Notes: generated by a model from the sequence alone, not told the origin. 31,562 bases of DNA from Pseudomonadota bacterium (GCA_023457495.1 JAEWLQ010000105.1:1-31562); one strand, 5' to 3'; positions 7,928-14,663 are shown, numbered from the stretch's first letter. Translations and numbers: made by a program.

Positions 7928-8179
7928 TCATTCGTCCTTCATCATCTTGATAAATCTTTCGATAGTTGGCAGCGCTGCGGCCCAATGCGAGAGCAGCTTC
8001 AGGCACTCAAGCATCCTAGAAGCTGTTGCGCCTCCGGGCGTCAAACACAATTCCAACTTTTCAATCGTCCTATCAAGTGACTGCACCAATGCGCGGTCCG
8101 ACTCGCAGTACACCGTCCGAACTTCACGAAGAAGCTGAACGGCTTCTCTAACAAGCACCATTTTTGGATTGGTATCCAT
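7928..8179 (-). CDS. Small helical protein, first gene of the reverse transcriptase operon
   Basis: The 83-residue protein starts at an ATG preceded by AGAGGAG six bases upstream, an excellent ribosome binding site. The same frame is open further upstream to 8617, but that extension is low-complexity and lacks a ribosome binding site. The sequence is predicted almost entirely helical, with no signal or membrane segment. A long amphipathic N-terminal helix (VREAVQLLREVRTVYCESDRA) is followed by two more helices and a basic end (FIKMMKDE). I do not recognise the family. Position as the first gene, 76 nt before the XRE gene, suggests a toxin, antitoxin or RT-binding accessory protein; nothing in the sequence decides which. 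Confidence 0.65.
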   Translation of the reverse strand: MDTNPKMVLVREAVQLLREVRTVYCESDRALVQSLDRTIEKLELCLTPGGATASRMLECLKLLSHWAAALPTIERFIKMMKDE

Positions 8180-8423
8180 GGTGTGCTCCTCTCTGTGGAA
8201 ACGACGTCCAAGTGACGCCCGTCGCCAACGCAACATGTGTCGTTCCGCACGAGTCGAACACGCCAACTGCCTTACCTCACCCTCCCCGTCGCACCACCAG
8301 CCGAGCTGGCAATGGCAACCTCGTCGCGAAAGATCGCAACCGAGAACCGTCACCGCGCCGCGTTGATTGCGTCGCGCAACTGCTAGGAAATAGATCAGCG
8401 CGCCGCCGCGCCGACCGACCACG

Positions 8424-8439
8424 CACAGCTGTTGCTGTG
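8424..8439 (-). other. Hairpin in the leader RNA
   Basis: CACAGC and GCTGTG form a perfect 6-bp stem with a 4-nt loop. On the minus strand it follows a GTGTGGG sequence, 37 nt downstream of boxA. GTGTGGG resembles the boxC-like GTGTGGG that follows boxA in E. coli rRNA leaders. Confidence 0.4.
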
Positions 8440-8475
8440 TTTGGCCTTTCACCCACACATGTTTCAAAGAGCAGC

Positions 8476-8488
8476 TTGTTAAAGAGCA
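8476..8488 (-). promoter_or_regulatory. rrn-type boxA antitermination element
   Basis: The minus strand reads TGCTCTTTAACAA, identical to the boxA of E. coli rRNA leaders, which binds NusB-NusE. It lies two bases after the boxB-like hairpin. A second, imperfect copy (TGCTCTTTGAAA) follows at 8462-8473. It predicts a transcript protected from Rho, as expected for a long untranslated RNA. Confidence 0.7.
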
Positions 8489-8490
8489 CA

Positions 8491-8505
8491 CGCCTGCTTC
8501 AGGCG
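8491..8505 (-). promoter_or_regulatory. boxB-like hairpin preceding boxA
   Basis: CGCCTG and CAGGCG form a perfect 6-bp stem with a 3-nt loop, immediately upstream of boxA on the minus strand. This boxB-boxA order is that of rRNA operon leaders. The hairpin would lie at the very 5' end of the transcript from the promoter at 8514-8542. Confidence 0.55.
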
Positions 8506-8513
8506 GCGATGGA

Positions 8514-8542
8514 AAAGTACATGATCTGTGACTCTGAGTCAA
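8514..8542 (-). promoter_or_regulatory. Candidate sigma-70 promoter of the reverse transcriptase operon
   Basis: On the minus strand TTGACT (8537-8542) is followed after exactly 17 nt by TACTTT (8514-8519). The -35 is strong and the -10 is moderate. A 9-bp inverted repeat, CTGTGACTC (8526-8534) with GAGTCACAG (8557-8565), flanks the -35, and GACTCTGAGTC (8530-8540) is itself palindromic, so a repressor could bind here. Confidence 0.5.
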
Positions 8543-8801
8543 CAAAGAGCCTGATCGAGTCACAGCCTGTCGAATCTCCTGCGGAAGCGCCCCGGGGCGG
8601 TAGTGCGAGGGAAGCAAGTCTTTGAGTGGCCGTAGGTTCTTGCGAAAAAGCTGCAGGCGACGAATGGAACCGTGAGGCGGTCACTCAGACCACTCCTAAC
8701 TACACGGGATTCCAAACTGTAGTTTGGAGTAATCAAAGCGAGGCCCAAGGAGCAAAACTGTGGCCCCACGCGCATAGGAGCAGCGCCGATCTGTATGGTT
8801 G
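8543..8801. other. Spacer between the operon promoter and the tRNA gene
   Basis: No gene is recognised here. It holds a 12-bp GC palindrome at 8588-8599 (CGCCCCGGGGCG). A strong 8-bp hairpin lies at 8711-8728 (TCCAAACT/AGTTTGGA), 74 nt beyond the tRNA 3' end on the tRNA strand, without a T-run. No integrase gene and no repeat of the tRNA 3' end was seen. Confidence 0.4.
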
Positions 8802-9146
8802 TGGGCCTGCTTGGATTCGAACCAAGGACCAAGGGATTCACGTTACCGAAGCGTTTCCGCCCCGCGTGGACTATCTCTTCACCCGCGAGCATTTGGTCTA
8901 ACTAACTAAACCAGCCACCCGGTAGGGTGCGGGACGCTCTAGCCTGTCATCAAGGGCACTGAAGCCCCCAGGTAGTCTCTGCACCTTCCGGAGCTGCAGC
9001 TCCGGCTTGGCTCAGGGTTGCCATGTTCGTGGCTCTTCAGCGCACGACGAAGGTTTCCCTGAATTCATCCCGTCCACTGCGCAGGTTTCCCTGCGCAGGC
9101 ACCTATATAGATGAGTCCCCTGCACTAACCGCTGTGCTACAGGCCC
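8802..9146 (-). tRNA. tRNA-Ile(CAU), interrupted by a group I intron
   Basis: The 5' exon is 9111-9146 (36 nt, ending in the anticodon CAT) and the 3' exon is 8802-8838 (37 nt). Spliced, they give a 73-nt cloverleaf. It has acceptor GGGCCTG/CAGGCCC, D stem GCAC/GTGC, anticodon stem GGGGA/TCCCT with loop CTCATAA, variable loop TGGTC, T arm CTTGG-TTCGAAT-CCAAG and discriminator A. CCA is not encoded. The anticodon loop and overall sequence match E. coli tRNA-Ile2 (ileX) rather than a methionine tRNA, so C34 would be converted to lysidine by TilS to read AUA. Standard scans may miss it because of the intron. Confidence 0.93.
8839..9110 (-). ncRNA. Self-splicing group I intron (IC3, Azoarcus type) in the tRNA-Ile anticodon loop
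   Basis: The 272-nt intron lies directly after the anticodon and ends in G at 8839. P1 forms between exon CAT plus intron C and the internal guide GGTG, giving the expected U-G pair at the splice site. P2 is a 9-bp stem with a GAAA loop at 9077-9098. The sequence GGTGCAGAGACTA with its partner GATAGTCC forms P7 and the guanosine site. Near the 3' end, GCG-GAAA-CGC forms P9 with a GNRA loop. Long stretches (CATGGCAACCCTGAGCCAAG, GAAGGTGCAGAGACTA) closely resemble the Azoarcus tRNA-Ile intron. It is larger than the roughly 205-nt Azoarcus intron, with an extra segment between the P7 strands and an 18-bp palindrome at 8988-9005. It has no endonuclease gene. Confidence 0.93.
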
Positions 9147-9188
9147 AACCGGGCGCGATTGTACCGTGCTACGTCAAATGCGGCTTGC

Positions 9189-9216
9189 TTGCACAGTGAT
9201 ATCACTCTAGTATCAG
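9189..9216 (+). promoter_or_regulatory. Candidate promoter and operator of the SPFH-Arc operon
   Basis: TTGCAC (9189-9194), a 16-nt spacer and TATCAG (9211-9216) form a plausible promoter. The spacer is filled by the perfect 12-bp palindrome AGTGATATCACT (9195-9206), followed by a related half (TAGTATCA). An Arc-type repressor encoded in the same operon could bind here and regulate itself. Confidence 0.4.
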
Positions 9217-9265
9217 CGCAACGATAAGCAACGGGTCATGTCGGCCCGTGATGGGGGAGAGTGCA

Positions 9266-10135
9266 ATGACTACGCCGGGTGGAACGCAGGAAGTCGACTT
9301 CAAGAGCACGAGCGGTTATCTCGCGCTGCTCATCGCCTTGCTCTCGCTGGCCGGGTTCATCTTTTTCATGGTCAGCCGGGCGCCGCTGATCGCGATTCCG
9401 CTGCTCATCCTGTTCGTCTTCATCGTCAAGGGCATCTACATCCTTCAGCCGAACCAGTCGGCGCTGATGATGCTGTTCGGCGCCTACCAGGGCACGGACT
9501 ACTCGACGGGCCTGCGCTGGGCGAATCCCTTCATCAACACGAAGAAGATCAGCCTGCGCCTGCGCAACTTCAACAGCGAGAAGCTGAAGGTGAACGACAA
9601 GCGCGGCAATCCGATCGAAATCGCGGCGGCGGTGGTCTGGCGCGTGAGCGACACGGCGCGCGCGGTGCTGGACATCGACGACTTCGAAGCCTACGTGCCG
9701 GTGCAGGCGGAGGCGGCGGTGCGTCACCTCGCCAACGAGTACTCGTACGACCATCACGAGGACGGCGACGAGAAGCTCACGCTGCGCGCGGGCGGCGACG
9801 AGATCGTCCTGAAGCTCAAGAAGGAGCTGCAGGACCGGTTCGAGAAGGCCGGCCTGTTCGTCGAAGACGCGCGGCTCACGCACCTGGCCTACGCGCCGGA
9901 AATCGCGGGCGCGATGCTGCGCCGTCAGCAGGCGGAAGCCGTGATCGGCGCGCGCAAGCAGATCGTGCTCGGCGCGGTCAGCATGGTCGAGATGGCCCTG
10001 CAGGGCCTGACCGAGCGCGGCGTCGTCGAGCTCGACGCCGAGCGGCGCGCCGCGATGGTGTCGAACCTGCTGGTGGTGCTCTGCGCGGAGAGCGAGGCGC
10101 AGCCGGTCGTCAACGCGGGCACGCTCTATCAGTAG
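9266..10135 (+). CDS. SPFH/Band 7 domain membrane protein
   Basis: The ATG at 9266 is preferred because GGGGGAGA lies at ideal distance; an in-frame GTG at 9248 and ATG at 9251 overlap that ribosome binding site. The 289-residue protein has two adjacent hydrophobic segments (about residues 18-38 and 42-60). A Band 7/SPFH domain then begins at ILQPNQSALMMLFGAY and runs through RGNPIEIAAAVVWRV and DTARAVLDIDDFEAYV. An Ala/Glu/Arg-rich helical C-terminus follows (RRQQAEAVIGARKQIV). Such proteins form membrane-associated oligomers that scaffold microdomains or modulate proteases. The next gene, 15 nt downstream, encodes an Arc-like DNA-binding protein, a pairing I have seen in other proteobacteria. 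Confidence 0.9.
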   Translation: MTTPGGTQEVDFKSTSGYLALLIALLSLAGFIFFMVSRAPLIAIPLLILFVFIVKGIYILQPNQSALMMLFGAYQGTDYSTGLRWANPFINTKKISLRLRNFNSEKLKVNDKRGNPIEIAAAVVWRVSDTARAVLDIDDFEAYVPVQAEAAVRHLANEYSYDHHEDGDEKLTLRAGGDEIVLKLKKELQDRFEKAGLFVEDARLTHLAYAPEIAGAMLRRQQAEAVIGARKQIVLGAVSMVEMALQGLTERGVVELDAERRAAMVSNLLVVLCAESEAQPVVNAGTLYQ

Positions 10136-10150
10136 GCCAGGCGGGCTGTC

Positions 10151-10354
10151 TTGAGCGAACCCCCTTCAAGAAAGGCCTTCCTGTTGCGCCTCGATCCGGC
10201 GGTCGCCGCCGCGGTCGAGGCGCTCGCGGCGCACGAGCAGCGCAGCGTCAACGGCCAGATCGAATGGATGCTGCGCGAGGCGCTGGCCAAGCGCGGACGG
10301 ACGATCAGCACGACGGTGCGCACCAATGCACGCCGTCTGAAGAAAGAAGAATGA
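10151..10354 (+). CDS. Arc-family ribbon-helix-helix DNA-binding protein
   Basis: The 67-residue protein starts at TTG with GGCGGGC upstream. It reads as an Arc-type ribbon-helix-helix: a beta strand KAFLLRLDPAV, a first helix AAVEALAAHEQ, then RSVNGQIEWMLREALAKRG. The SVNGQIEWMLREAL helix is the family hallmark. It should bind DNA as a dimer or tetramer and probably represses its own operon at the palindrome at 9195-9206. Only a short gap separates it from the SPFH gene. A later start is unlikely because the DNA-contacting strand begins at residue 8. Confidence 0.85.
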   Translation: MSEPPSRKAFLLRLDPAVAAAVEALAAHEQRSVNGQIEWMLREALAKRGRTISTTVRTNARRLKKEE

Positions 10355-10385
10355 CGGGCCGCGTCTTTCTAACTATCCCCGCCCG

Positions 10386-12023
10386 TCAGCCGGCCTTGCC
10401 GAAGTTCTGACAGCCGGCGGTCACGGCGGCATCCCCGGGCGATTTCGCGCAGGCCTGCGCGACGCTGCTGCGCAGTTTCGCGTACACCGCCTCGCGCGCC
10501 GGGGTCGTGCTCCAGGCGTGCAGCTTCCCATCGAGACGGTTCAACCGCGCCAGCGTGCGCCGGTGAATGCGGTTCGGGCCGTCGAGCTCGGCCGCGACGG
10601 CCAAACCCACCTGCTCGATCTTCGCGGTGTCATCCGGCGTGAGCCGCAGCAGTCCATCCAGGTAGCTGTAACCCCACTGGAAACGCGACGCCGGGCCCTG
10701 CGCTTTCTCGTACGCCTCCGCCATCAGTTCGAGCGCACGCGTATTGTTGCCGAGATGCTCTTCGACGTCCGCGAGATCACCGATGTAGTAGTGAGGCGTG
10801 TTGGAGGTCTTCGCCTCGATCGCGAGCAGATCGCGCGCCCGCTCCCACTCGTCGAGCGCGATATAGATGTTGATCGCGGAGTTCACGATTCCCGCGCGCA
10901 CGTACGGCTCCTGCGGCACCTCGAGCATCTTCGTCGAGGTCGCGATCGCGACGCTGCGCACGTCGGTGGGCACCTTGCCGTCGGCGGCGTACGCCTTCGA
11001 TGCGGTGATCTTCATCAACTGCGCGGCGAGCTGATCCGCGGGTGCGAACGAGGTATTCGCGGTGGCCGCATCCGCGACCGCCATGTAACGCTCGCGCAGC
11101 GTCGGCGCAACCTGCGGCACGGTGTTGCGCGCGGCAGCGAAAAACGCGCCGGGCAGGCTGCGCAGCACATCGGCATTCGCGAGCGCGATTTCCTTGTTCG
11201 CGAGGATTTCGTTCACGCGCACGATGAGCACGGACAAGGACTTGTCCGCCTTGCTCCCCGCCTCGATCGCCGCGCTCTGCGCCCGCGCCGCCTCGGCCGC
11301 CGCGCGAATACTCAGTCGCGCGCGTTCCTTCTCGAGCTCCGCCGGGCACAGCCGCGCCGCGTTCTCGAACGCGGTCTGCAGCTTCGCGTTGTCGAAGATC
11401 CCATCGTCCTCGAGTCCGAACGCGTGATACGCGAGCCGGCGGCAATCGCTGGCGTCGAGCGGCGCCCCGCCCTTCACGGCGAGATCGACCACGTCCTTCA
11501 CGGGCCGCACGTCGCCGAGCGCGTTGTCGAGCACGCCGGCGTAGAGAGACAGATCCATGTTGCCCGCGATGCGCGTGATCTCCGTGCGATCGGGCTTGAG
11601 CACGACGACGGTGGGATATCCCATCACGCGGAACACGTCTCCCCATTTCTGCGCGTCGGGAAGATCGCCATCGAGATAGACGGGAACGAACAGCTTCGAC
11701 TTCTCGATGAAATCCGGGCGGCTGAACACCGCGGACTTGAGCTGCTTGCACGGCGGGCACCACTGCGCGCCCCAATACAGCAGCACCGGCTTGCCGGAGG
11801 CTTGCGCCGCGGCAAAGGCCGCGTCGACGTCGCCGTCGAACCAGGCGATCCCCGGCGCGTCCGAATGCAGGCGCGCGAAATCGACCGCGGACTCCGCGGC
11901 ATCGGGCGCGGTCTTGGTCACCGGCGTCGCTTCCCGCGTGCGGTCGCAGGCGGCGAGTGATAACGAAAGTGAAATGGCGAGCGTCACGGCGAGGCCGCGG
12001 CCAGACAGATTTGCGAGCAGCAT
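10386..12023 (-). CDS. Thioredoxin-domain lipoprotein with helical repeat region
   Basis: The start at 12023 follows a GGAG ribosome binding site and gives 545 residues. The N-terminus is a lipoprotein signal with lipobox LAAC (Cys26), so the protein is likely lipid-anchored and faces the periplasm. A thioredoxin-like domain spans about residues 60-175, with active site WCPPC (Cys89, Cys92) and the cis-proline motif GYPTVVVL. The rest is helical, with Ala-rich segments and TPR-like stretches (AINIYIALDEWERARDLLAIEA, DLADVEEHLGNNTRALELMAEAYEKA). It may reduce or isomerise disulfides in partner proteins bound by the helical part. It is divergent from the PhoX gene with only 43 nt between starts. 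Confidence 0.85.
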   Translation of the reverse strand: MLLANLSGRGLAVTLAISLSLSLAACDRTREATPVTKTAPDAAESAVDFARLHSDAPGIAWFDGDVDAAFAAAQASGKPVLLYWGAQWCPPCKQLKSAVFSRPDFIEKSKLFVPVYLDGDLPDAQKWGDVFRVMGYPTVVVLKPDRTEITRIAGNMDLSLYAGVLDNALGDVRPVKDVVDLAVKGGAPLDASDCRRLAYHAFGLEDDGIFDNAKLQTAFENAARLCPAELEKERARLSIRAAAEAARAQSAAIEAGSKADKSLSVLIVRVNEILANKEIALANADVLRSLPGAFFAAARNTVPQVAPTLRERYMAVADAATANTSFAPADQLAAQLMKITASKAYAADGKVPTDVRSVAIATSTKMLEVPQEPYVRAGIVNSAINIYIALDEWERARDLLAIEAKTSNTPHYYIGDLADVEEHLGNNTRALELMAEAYEKAQGPASRFQWGYSYLDGLLRLTPDDTAKIEQVGLAVAAELDGPNRIHRRTLARLNRLDGKLHAWSTTPAREAVYAKLRSSVAQACAKSPGDAAVTAGCQNFGKAG

Positions 12024-12066
12024 TCGTACTTCTCCGAGCAACGCACGCACGTTAGCATGCGTGGCC

Positions 12067-14037
12067 ATGACTGAACGATCGGCATTCGAAAAGGTTCTGG
12101 CGACGCGGCTTTCGCGACGCTCCATCCTCGCCACGGGCGCGGCCGCCGTGGGTCTCGCGGCCTGCACGCACTCCTCCGCGCCCGCGCCGGCCCGCGGGAA
12201 TTCGTTCACGAGTATCGAGCCCCAATCCGTCGACAAGTTCGTCATCGCGGACGGCTACCGCTACAACATGGTGGCGCGCTGGGGCGACAGCCTTTTCCAG
12301 GGCACGCGCGACTTCGATTCGCGCCGGTTGTACGCGGACGATTGGCTCGATGCCGACGCCGTAGCGGCGCAGCATCGCCAGTTCGGCACCAACGCCGACG
12401 CCGTCGGGTATTTTCCGTTGCGTGAAGGCCGCGCCGCGCGCGGCCTCGTCTGCGTGAACCACGAGTACGTAAACGTCGATCTGATGTTCCCGGGGCTGCG
12501 CGGCTTCGGGGTTCCACCCAAGGTTCGCGCCGAGTGGTACGCAAAACATCCGCAGGCGGCCGCGTTCATGCAGGCCGCGGTCGGCGTCTCCGTGATGGAA
12601 CTGGCGCGCGACACCGACGGATGGACCCGCGAGCTCGCCTCGCCTAACAACCGTCGCATCACCGCGAACACTCCGATGGAGATCATGGGTCCGGCGCGTG
12701 GTCATCCGCTCATGCGCACGAACGCGGATCCGGCCGGTGTGCGTGTGCTCGGCACGTTCGCGAACTGCTCCGCCGGCAAGACGCCGTGGGGCACGTATCT
12801 CACCTCCGAGGAAAACGTCGACGATTTCTTCGCGCTGGGCGACGAGCCGCCGCTCGAGGCGAATCGCCGCTTCCCGCTGCGCAAGCTGAGCTACTACGGC
12901 TGGGACCTGCTGGACCCGCGCTTCGATTCGAAGCACGAGCCGAACGAGTTCTGCCGCTTCGGCTGGATGGTGGAGATCGATCCGCACGATCCGAAGTCGT
13001 TGCCACGCAAGCGCACCGCGCTCGGCCGATTCCAGCACGAGGGCGCGAACACCATCGTCACGAAGAGCGGTCACGTTGCCGCCTACATGGGCGACGACGA
13101 GAAGTTCGAGTACATCTACAAGTTCGTGACGCGCGACAAGTTCGATCCGAAGAATCCGGCGGCGAACCGCGACCTGCTCGACCACGGCACGTTGTACGCG
13201 GCGCGTTTCGATGCGGACGGCACGGGCGTGTGGCTGCCCCTGGTGCACGACGAAAAGGGCCCGCTCAATTCCGGCGCCGGCTTCGCCAACCAGGGCGACG
13301 TCGTCATCAAGGTGCGCGCGGCGGCGGACTTGTTAGGTGCGACGACGATGGACCGGCCGGAGGATGTCGAGCCGAGCCCGATCACCGGACGCATCTACAT
13401 TCCCTGCACCAAATCCGAGAGCCGCGGCGTCACCGACAAGAAGGAATGGTACGGACGCGAGACCGAAGTTGGCGTGAACGCGGCCAATCCGCGCCCCGAC
13501 AACCGTTCGGGACACATCATCGAGATCACCGAGGACGGCGACGACGGCACGGCGACGAAGTTCACCTGGAACGTGTTCCTGCTCGCGGGCAATCCGGGTG
13601 AAGGCCGTTACCTGACGAACGCGTCCGACATCGCGCCCGGCAAACTCGCCGCGACGGACACCTATTACGCCGGCTACCCGAAGCGCGAGGAGCAGAGCCG
13701 CGTCCACTGTCCGGACAATCTGGGCATCGATCCGCAGGGACGGCTCTGGATCGTCACGGACTCGGATGGCAAGGGCGTGCCTAACAACGGTTGCTTCGTG
13801 ATGGAAACCAGCGGTCCACAACGTGGCCTGCTCAAACAACTCGCGAGCGGGCCCAACGGCTGCGAGGTGTGCGGCTGCGAGTTCACGCCGGACGGAAAGA
13901 CCTTGTTCCTGGCGATTCAGCATCCGGGTGAAGGCGGCACGCTCGACAATCCGGTGAGTCATTGGCCGGACGGGCCGGGTTATCCCGCGCGCGCAGCGCT
14001 GCTCGCGGTCGAACGTGAAGACGGTGCACCGGTTTGA
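12067..14037 (+). CDS. PhoX-family alkaline phosphatase (DUF839), Tat-exported lipoprotein-like
   Basis: The 656-residue protein fits the PhoX/DUF839 family, periplasmic phosphatases that use calcium and iron and release phosphate from a broad range of esters. The N-terminus combines a twin-arginine motif (LSRRSILATGAAAVGLAAC, Arg17-Arg18) with a lipobox-like Cys33. Family-like stretches include CVNHEYVN, NCSAGKTPWGTYLTSEENV, GRFQHEGANTIV, DRPEDVEPSP, HCPDNLGIDPQGRLWIVTDS and GCEFTPDGKTLFLAIQHPGE. The Glu and Asp residues there include the known metal ligands. The ATG at 12067 is the only start that puts the Tat signal at the N-terminus. No Pho box was identified in the 43-nt gap. Confidence 0.93.
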   Translation: MTERSAFEKVLATRLSRRSILATGAAAVGLAACTHSSAPAPARGNSFTSIEPQSVDKFVIADGYRYNMVARWGDSLFQGTRDFDSRRLYADDWLDADAVAAQHRQFGTNADAVGYFPLREGRAARGLVCVNHEYVNVDLMFPGLRGFGVPPKVRAEWYAKHPQAAAFMQAAVGVSVMELARDTDGWTRELASPNNRRITANTPMEIMGPARGHPLMRTNADPAGVRVLGTFANCSAGKTPWGTYLTSEENVDDFFALGDEPPLEANRRFPLRKLSYYGWDLLDPRFDSKHEPNEFCRFGWMVEIDPHDPKSLPRKRTALGRFQHEGANTIVTKSGHVAAYMGDDEKFEYIYKFVTRDKFDPKNPAANRDLLDHGTLYAARFDADGTGVWLPLVHDEKGPLNSGAGFANQGDVVIKVRAAADLLGATTMDRPEDVEPSPITGRIYIPCTKSESRGVTDKKEWYGRETEVGVNAANPRPDNRSGHIIEITEDGDDGTATKFTWNVFLLAGNPGEGRYLTNASDIAPGKLAATDTYYAGYPKREEQSRVHCPDNLGIDPQGRLWIVTDSDGKGVPNNGCFVMETSGPQRGLLKQLASGPNGCEVCGCEFTPDGKTLFLAIQHPGEGGTLDNPVSHWPDGPGYPARAALLAVEREDGAPV

Positions 14038-14111
14038 CCGGCTGATTTGACACATTGAGGCCGGCGGCCCGTTCAGCCGCGATTCAATCATCGGTCGATA
14101 GATTGGCAGCC

Positions 14112-14663
14112 ATGGACACCCGGCTGCTCTTCAAACTCATCGCCCCCGCCGTGCTGCTCGCCTCGCTCAGTGGCTGCGCCAGCCTTTCGAAGAGTGAGTG
14201 CCTCAACGCCGACTGGCAGGACATCGGCATCCGCGACGGCGCCGATGGACGTCCGGAGGACTACCTCATCCGCCACGCGACGGCCTGCGCCAAGGTGGCG
14301 GTGACGCCGGACCGCGAGAAGTGGCTCACCGGCCGCGAGCAGGGACTCGACCGCTTCTGCGTGCCCTATCGCGCCTATCAACTCGGCGAATACGGCGGCA
14401 GCTTCGACGTCGGCATCTGCCGGCGCTACGACCAGGACCGTCTCGTCAACGCGTACGAACACGGACTCGAAGTCCATCGGCTCGGCGCGGAAGTGGATTC
14501 GCTGCAGAGCGAGATCTACAGCCTGCGCACGGCGCTCGAGAAGGAAGACGTGCCCGCCAAGGAACGCGAGCGCATGGCCTGGCGGCTGGGGCGGCTCGAG
14601 TATCAGAAGCATGACGCGCAGGAGGCCTACGAAGCGGCGCGTTATGGTGCGCGCAATCTCTAG
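14112..14663 (+). CDS. DUF2799 family lipoprotein
   Basis: The 183-residue protein starts at ATG 14112 with a lipoprotein signal (LLASLSGCAS, Cys about residue 21). The body fits DUF2799: CLNADWQDIGIRDGADGR, HATACAKVAVTPDREKWLTG and a cysteine-containing LDRFCVPYRAYQLGEYGG. A coiled-coil-like C-terminus follows (LGAEVDSLQSEIYSLRTALEKE). Members are small envelope lipoproteins of unknown function. It follows the PhoX gene by 74 nt and may have its own promoter. The ribosome binding site is weak. Confidence 0.85.
   Translation: MDTRLLFKLIAPAVLLASLSGCASLSKSECLNADWQDIGIRDGADGRPEDYLIRHATACAKVAVTPDREKWLTGREQGLDRFCVPYRAYQLGEYGGSFDVGICRRYDQDRLVNAYEHGLEVHRLGAEVDSLQSEIYSLRTALEKEDVPAKERERMAWRLGRLEYQKHDAQEAYEAARYGARNL

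Larger units (their letters stand above)
8181..8508 (-). ncRNA. Structured untranslated leader of the reverse transcriptase operon; candidate retron-like ncRNA
   Basis: About 325 nt lie between the predicted transcription start and the first start codon of the operon, with no convincing gene. Read on the minus strand it starts with a boxB-like hairpin and boxA, then holds hairpins at 8424-8439 (CACAGC/GCTGTG, 4-nt loop) and 8297-8309 (CCAGC/GCTGG, 3-nt loop). A nearly perfect stem joins 8197-8205 to 8239-8246 just before the ribosome binding site. GTGTGCTC near its 5' end can pair with GAGCACAC at its 3' end (8484-8491 with 8181-8188). Terminal pairing of this kind resembles the a1/a2 repeats of retron msr-msd RNA. 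An 8-bp match over this distance can arise by chance, and the length is generous for a retron RNA. Confidence 0.35.

Noticed and set aside
8526..8565. 9-bp inverted repeat as the msd stem of a retron RNA
   Set aside because: It lies upstream of the predicted transcription start and flanks the -35 box, so a regulatory role is more likely; kept only as part of the promoter entry.
8180..8617. N-terminal extension of the 83-residue protein to 8617
   Set aside because: It covers the promoter, boxA and hairpins, has no ribosome binding site, and the sequence is cysteine-rich low-quality coding. The ATG at 8179 has an excellent ribosome binding site.
8164..8625. Forward open frames across the leader region
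   Set aside because: They lie antisense to the operon leader, have no ribosome binding sites and no recognisable domains.
5544..8802. CRISPR array or Cas-associated reverse transcriptase
   Set aside because: No regularly spaced repeats and no cas genes are present in the window.
8560..8901. Open frames across the tRNA 3' exon and intron
   Set aside because: The DNA is explained by the tRNA and group I intron structure; no LAGLIDADG, HNH or GIY-YIG motif is present.
9238..10410. 390-residue forward frame overlapping the SPFH gene
   Set aside because: Arg/Gly/Ala-rich composition typical of an out-of-frame shadow in GC-rich DNA.
10518..11960. 480-residue forward frame opposite the thioredoxin lipoprotein
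   Set aside because: Antisense shadow rich in Arg and His; the minus-strand frame has a lipobox and a WCPPC active site.
14038..14111. TTGACA at 14047-14052 as promoter of the DUF2799 gene
   Set aside because: No acceptable -10 box is found at 16-18 nt spacing.
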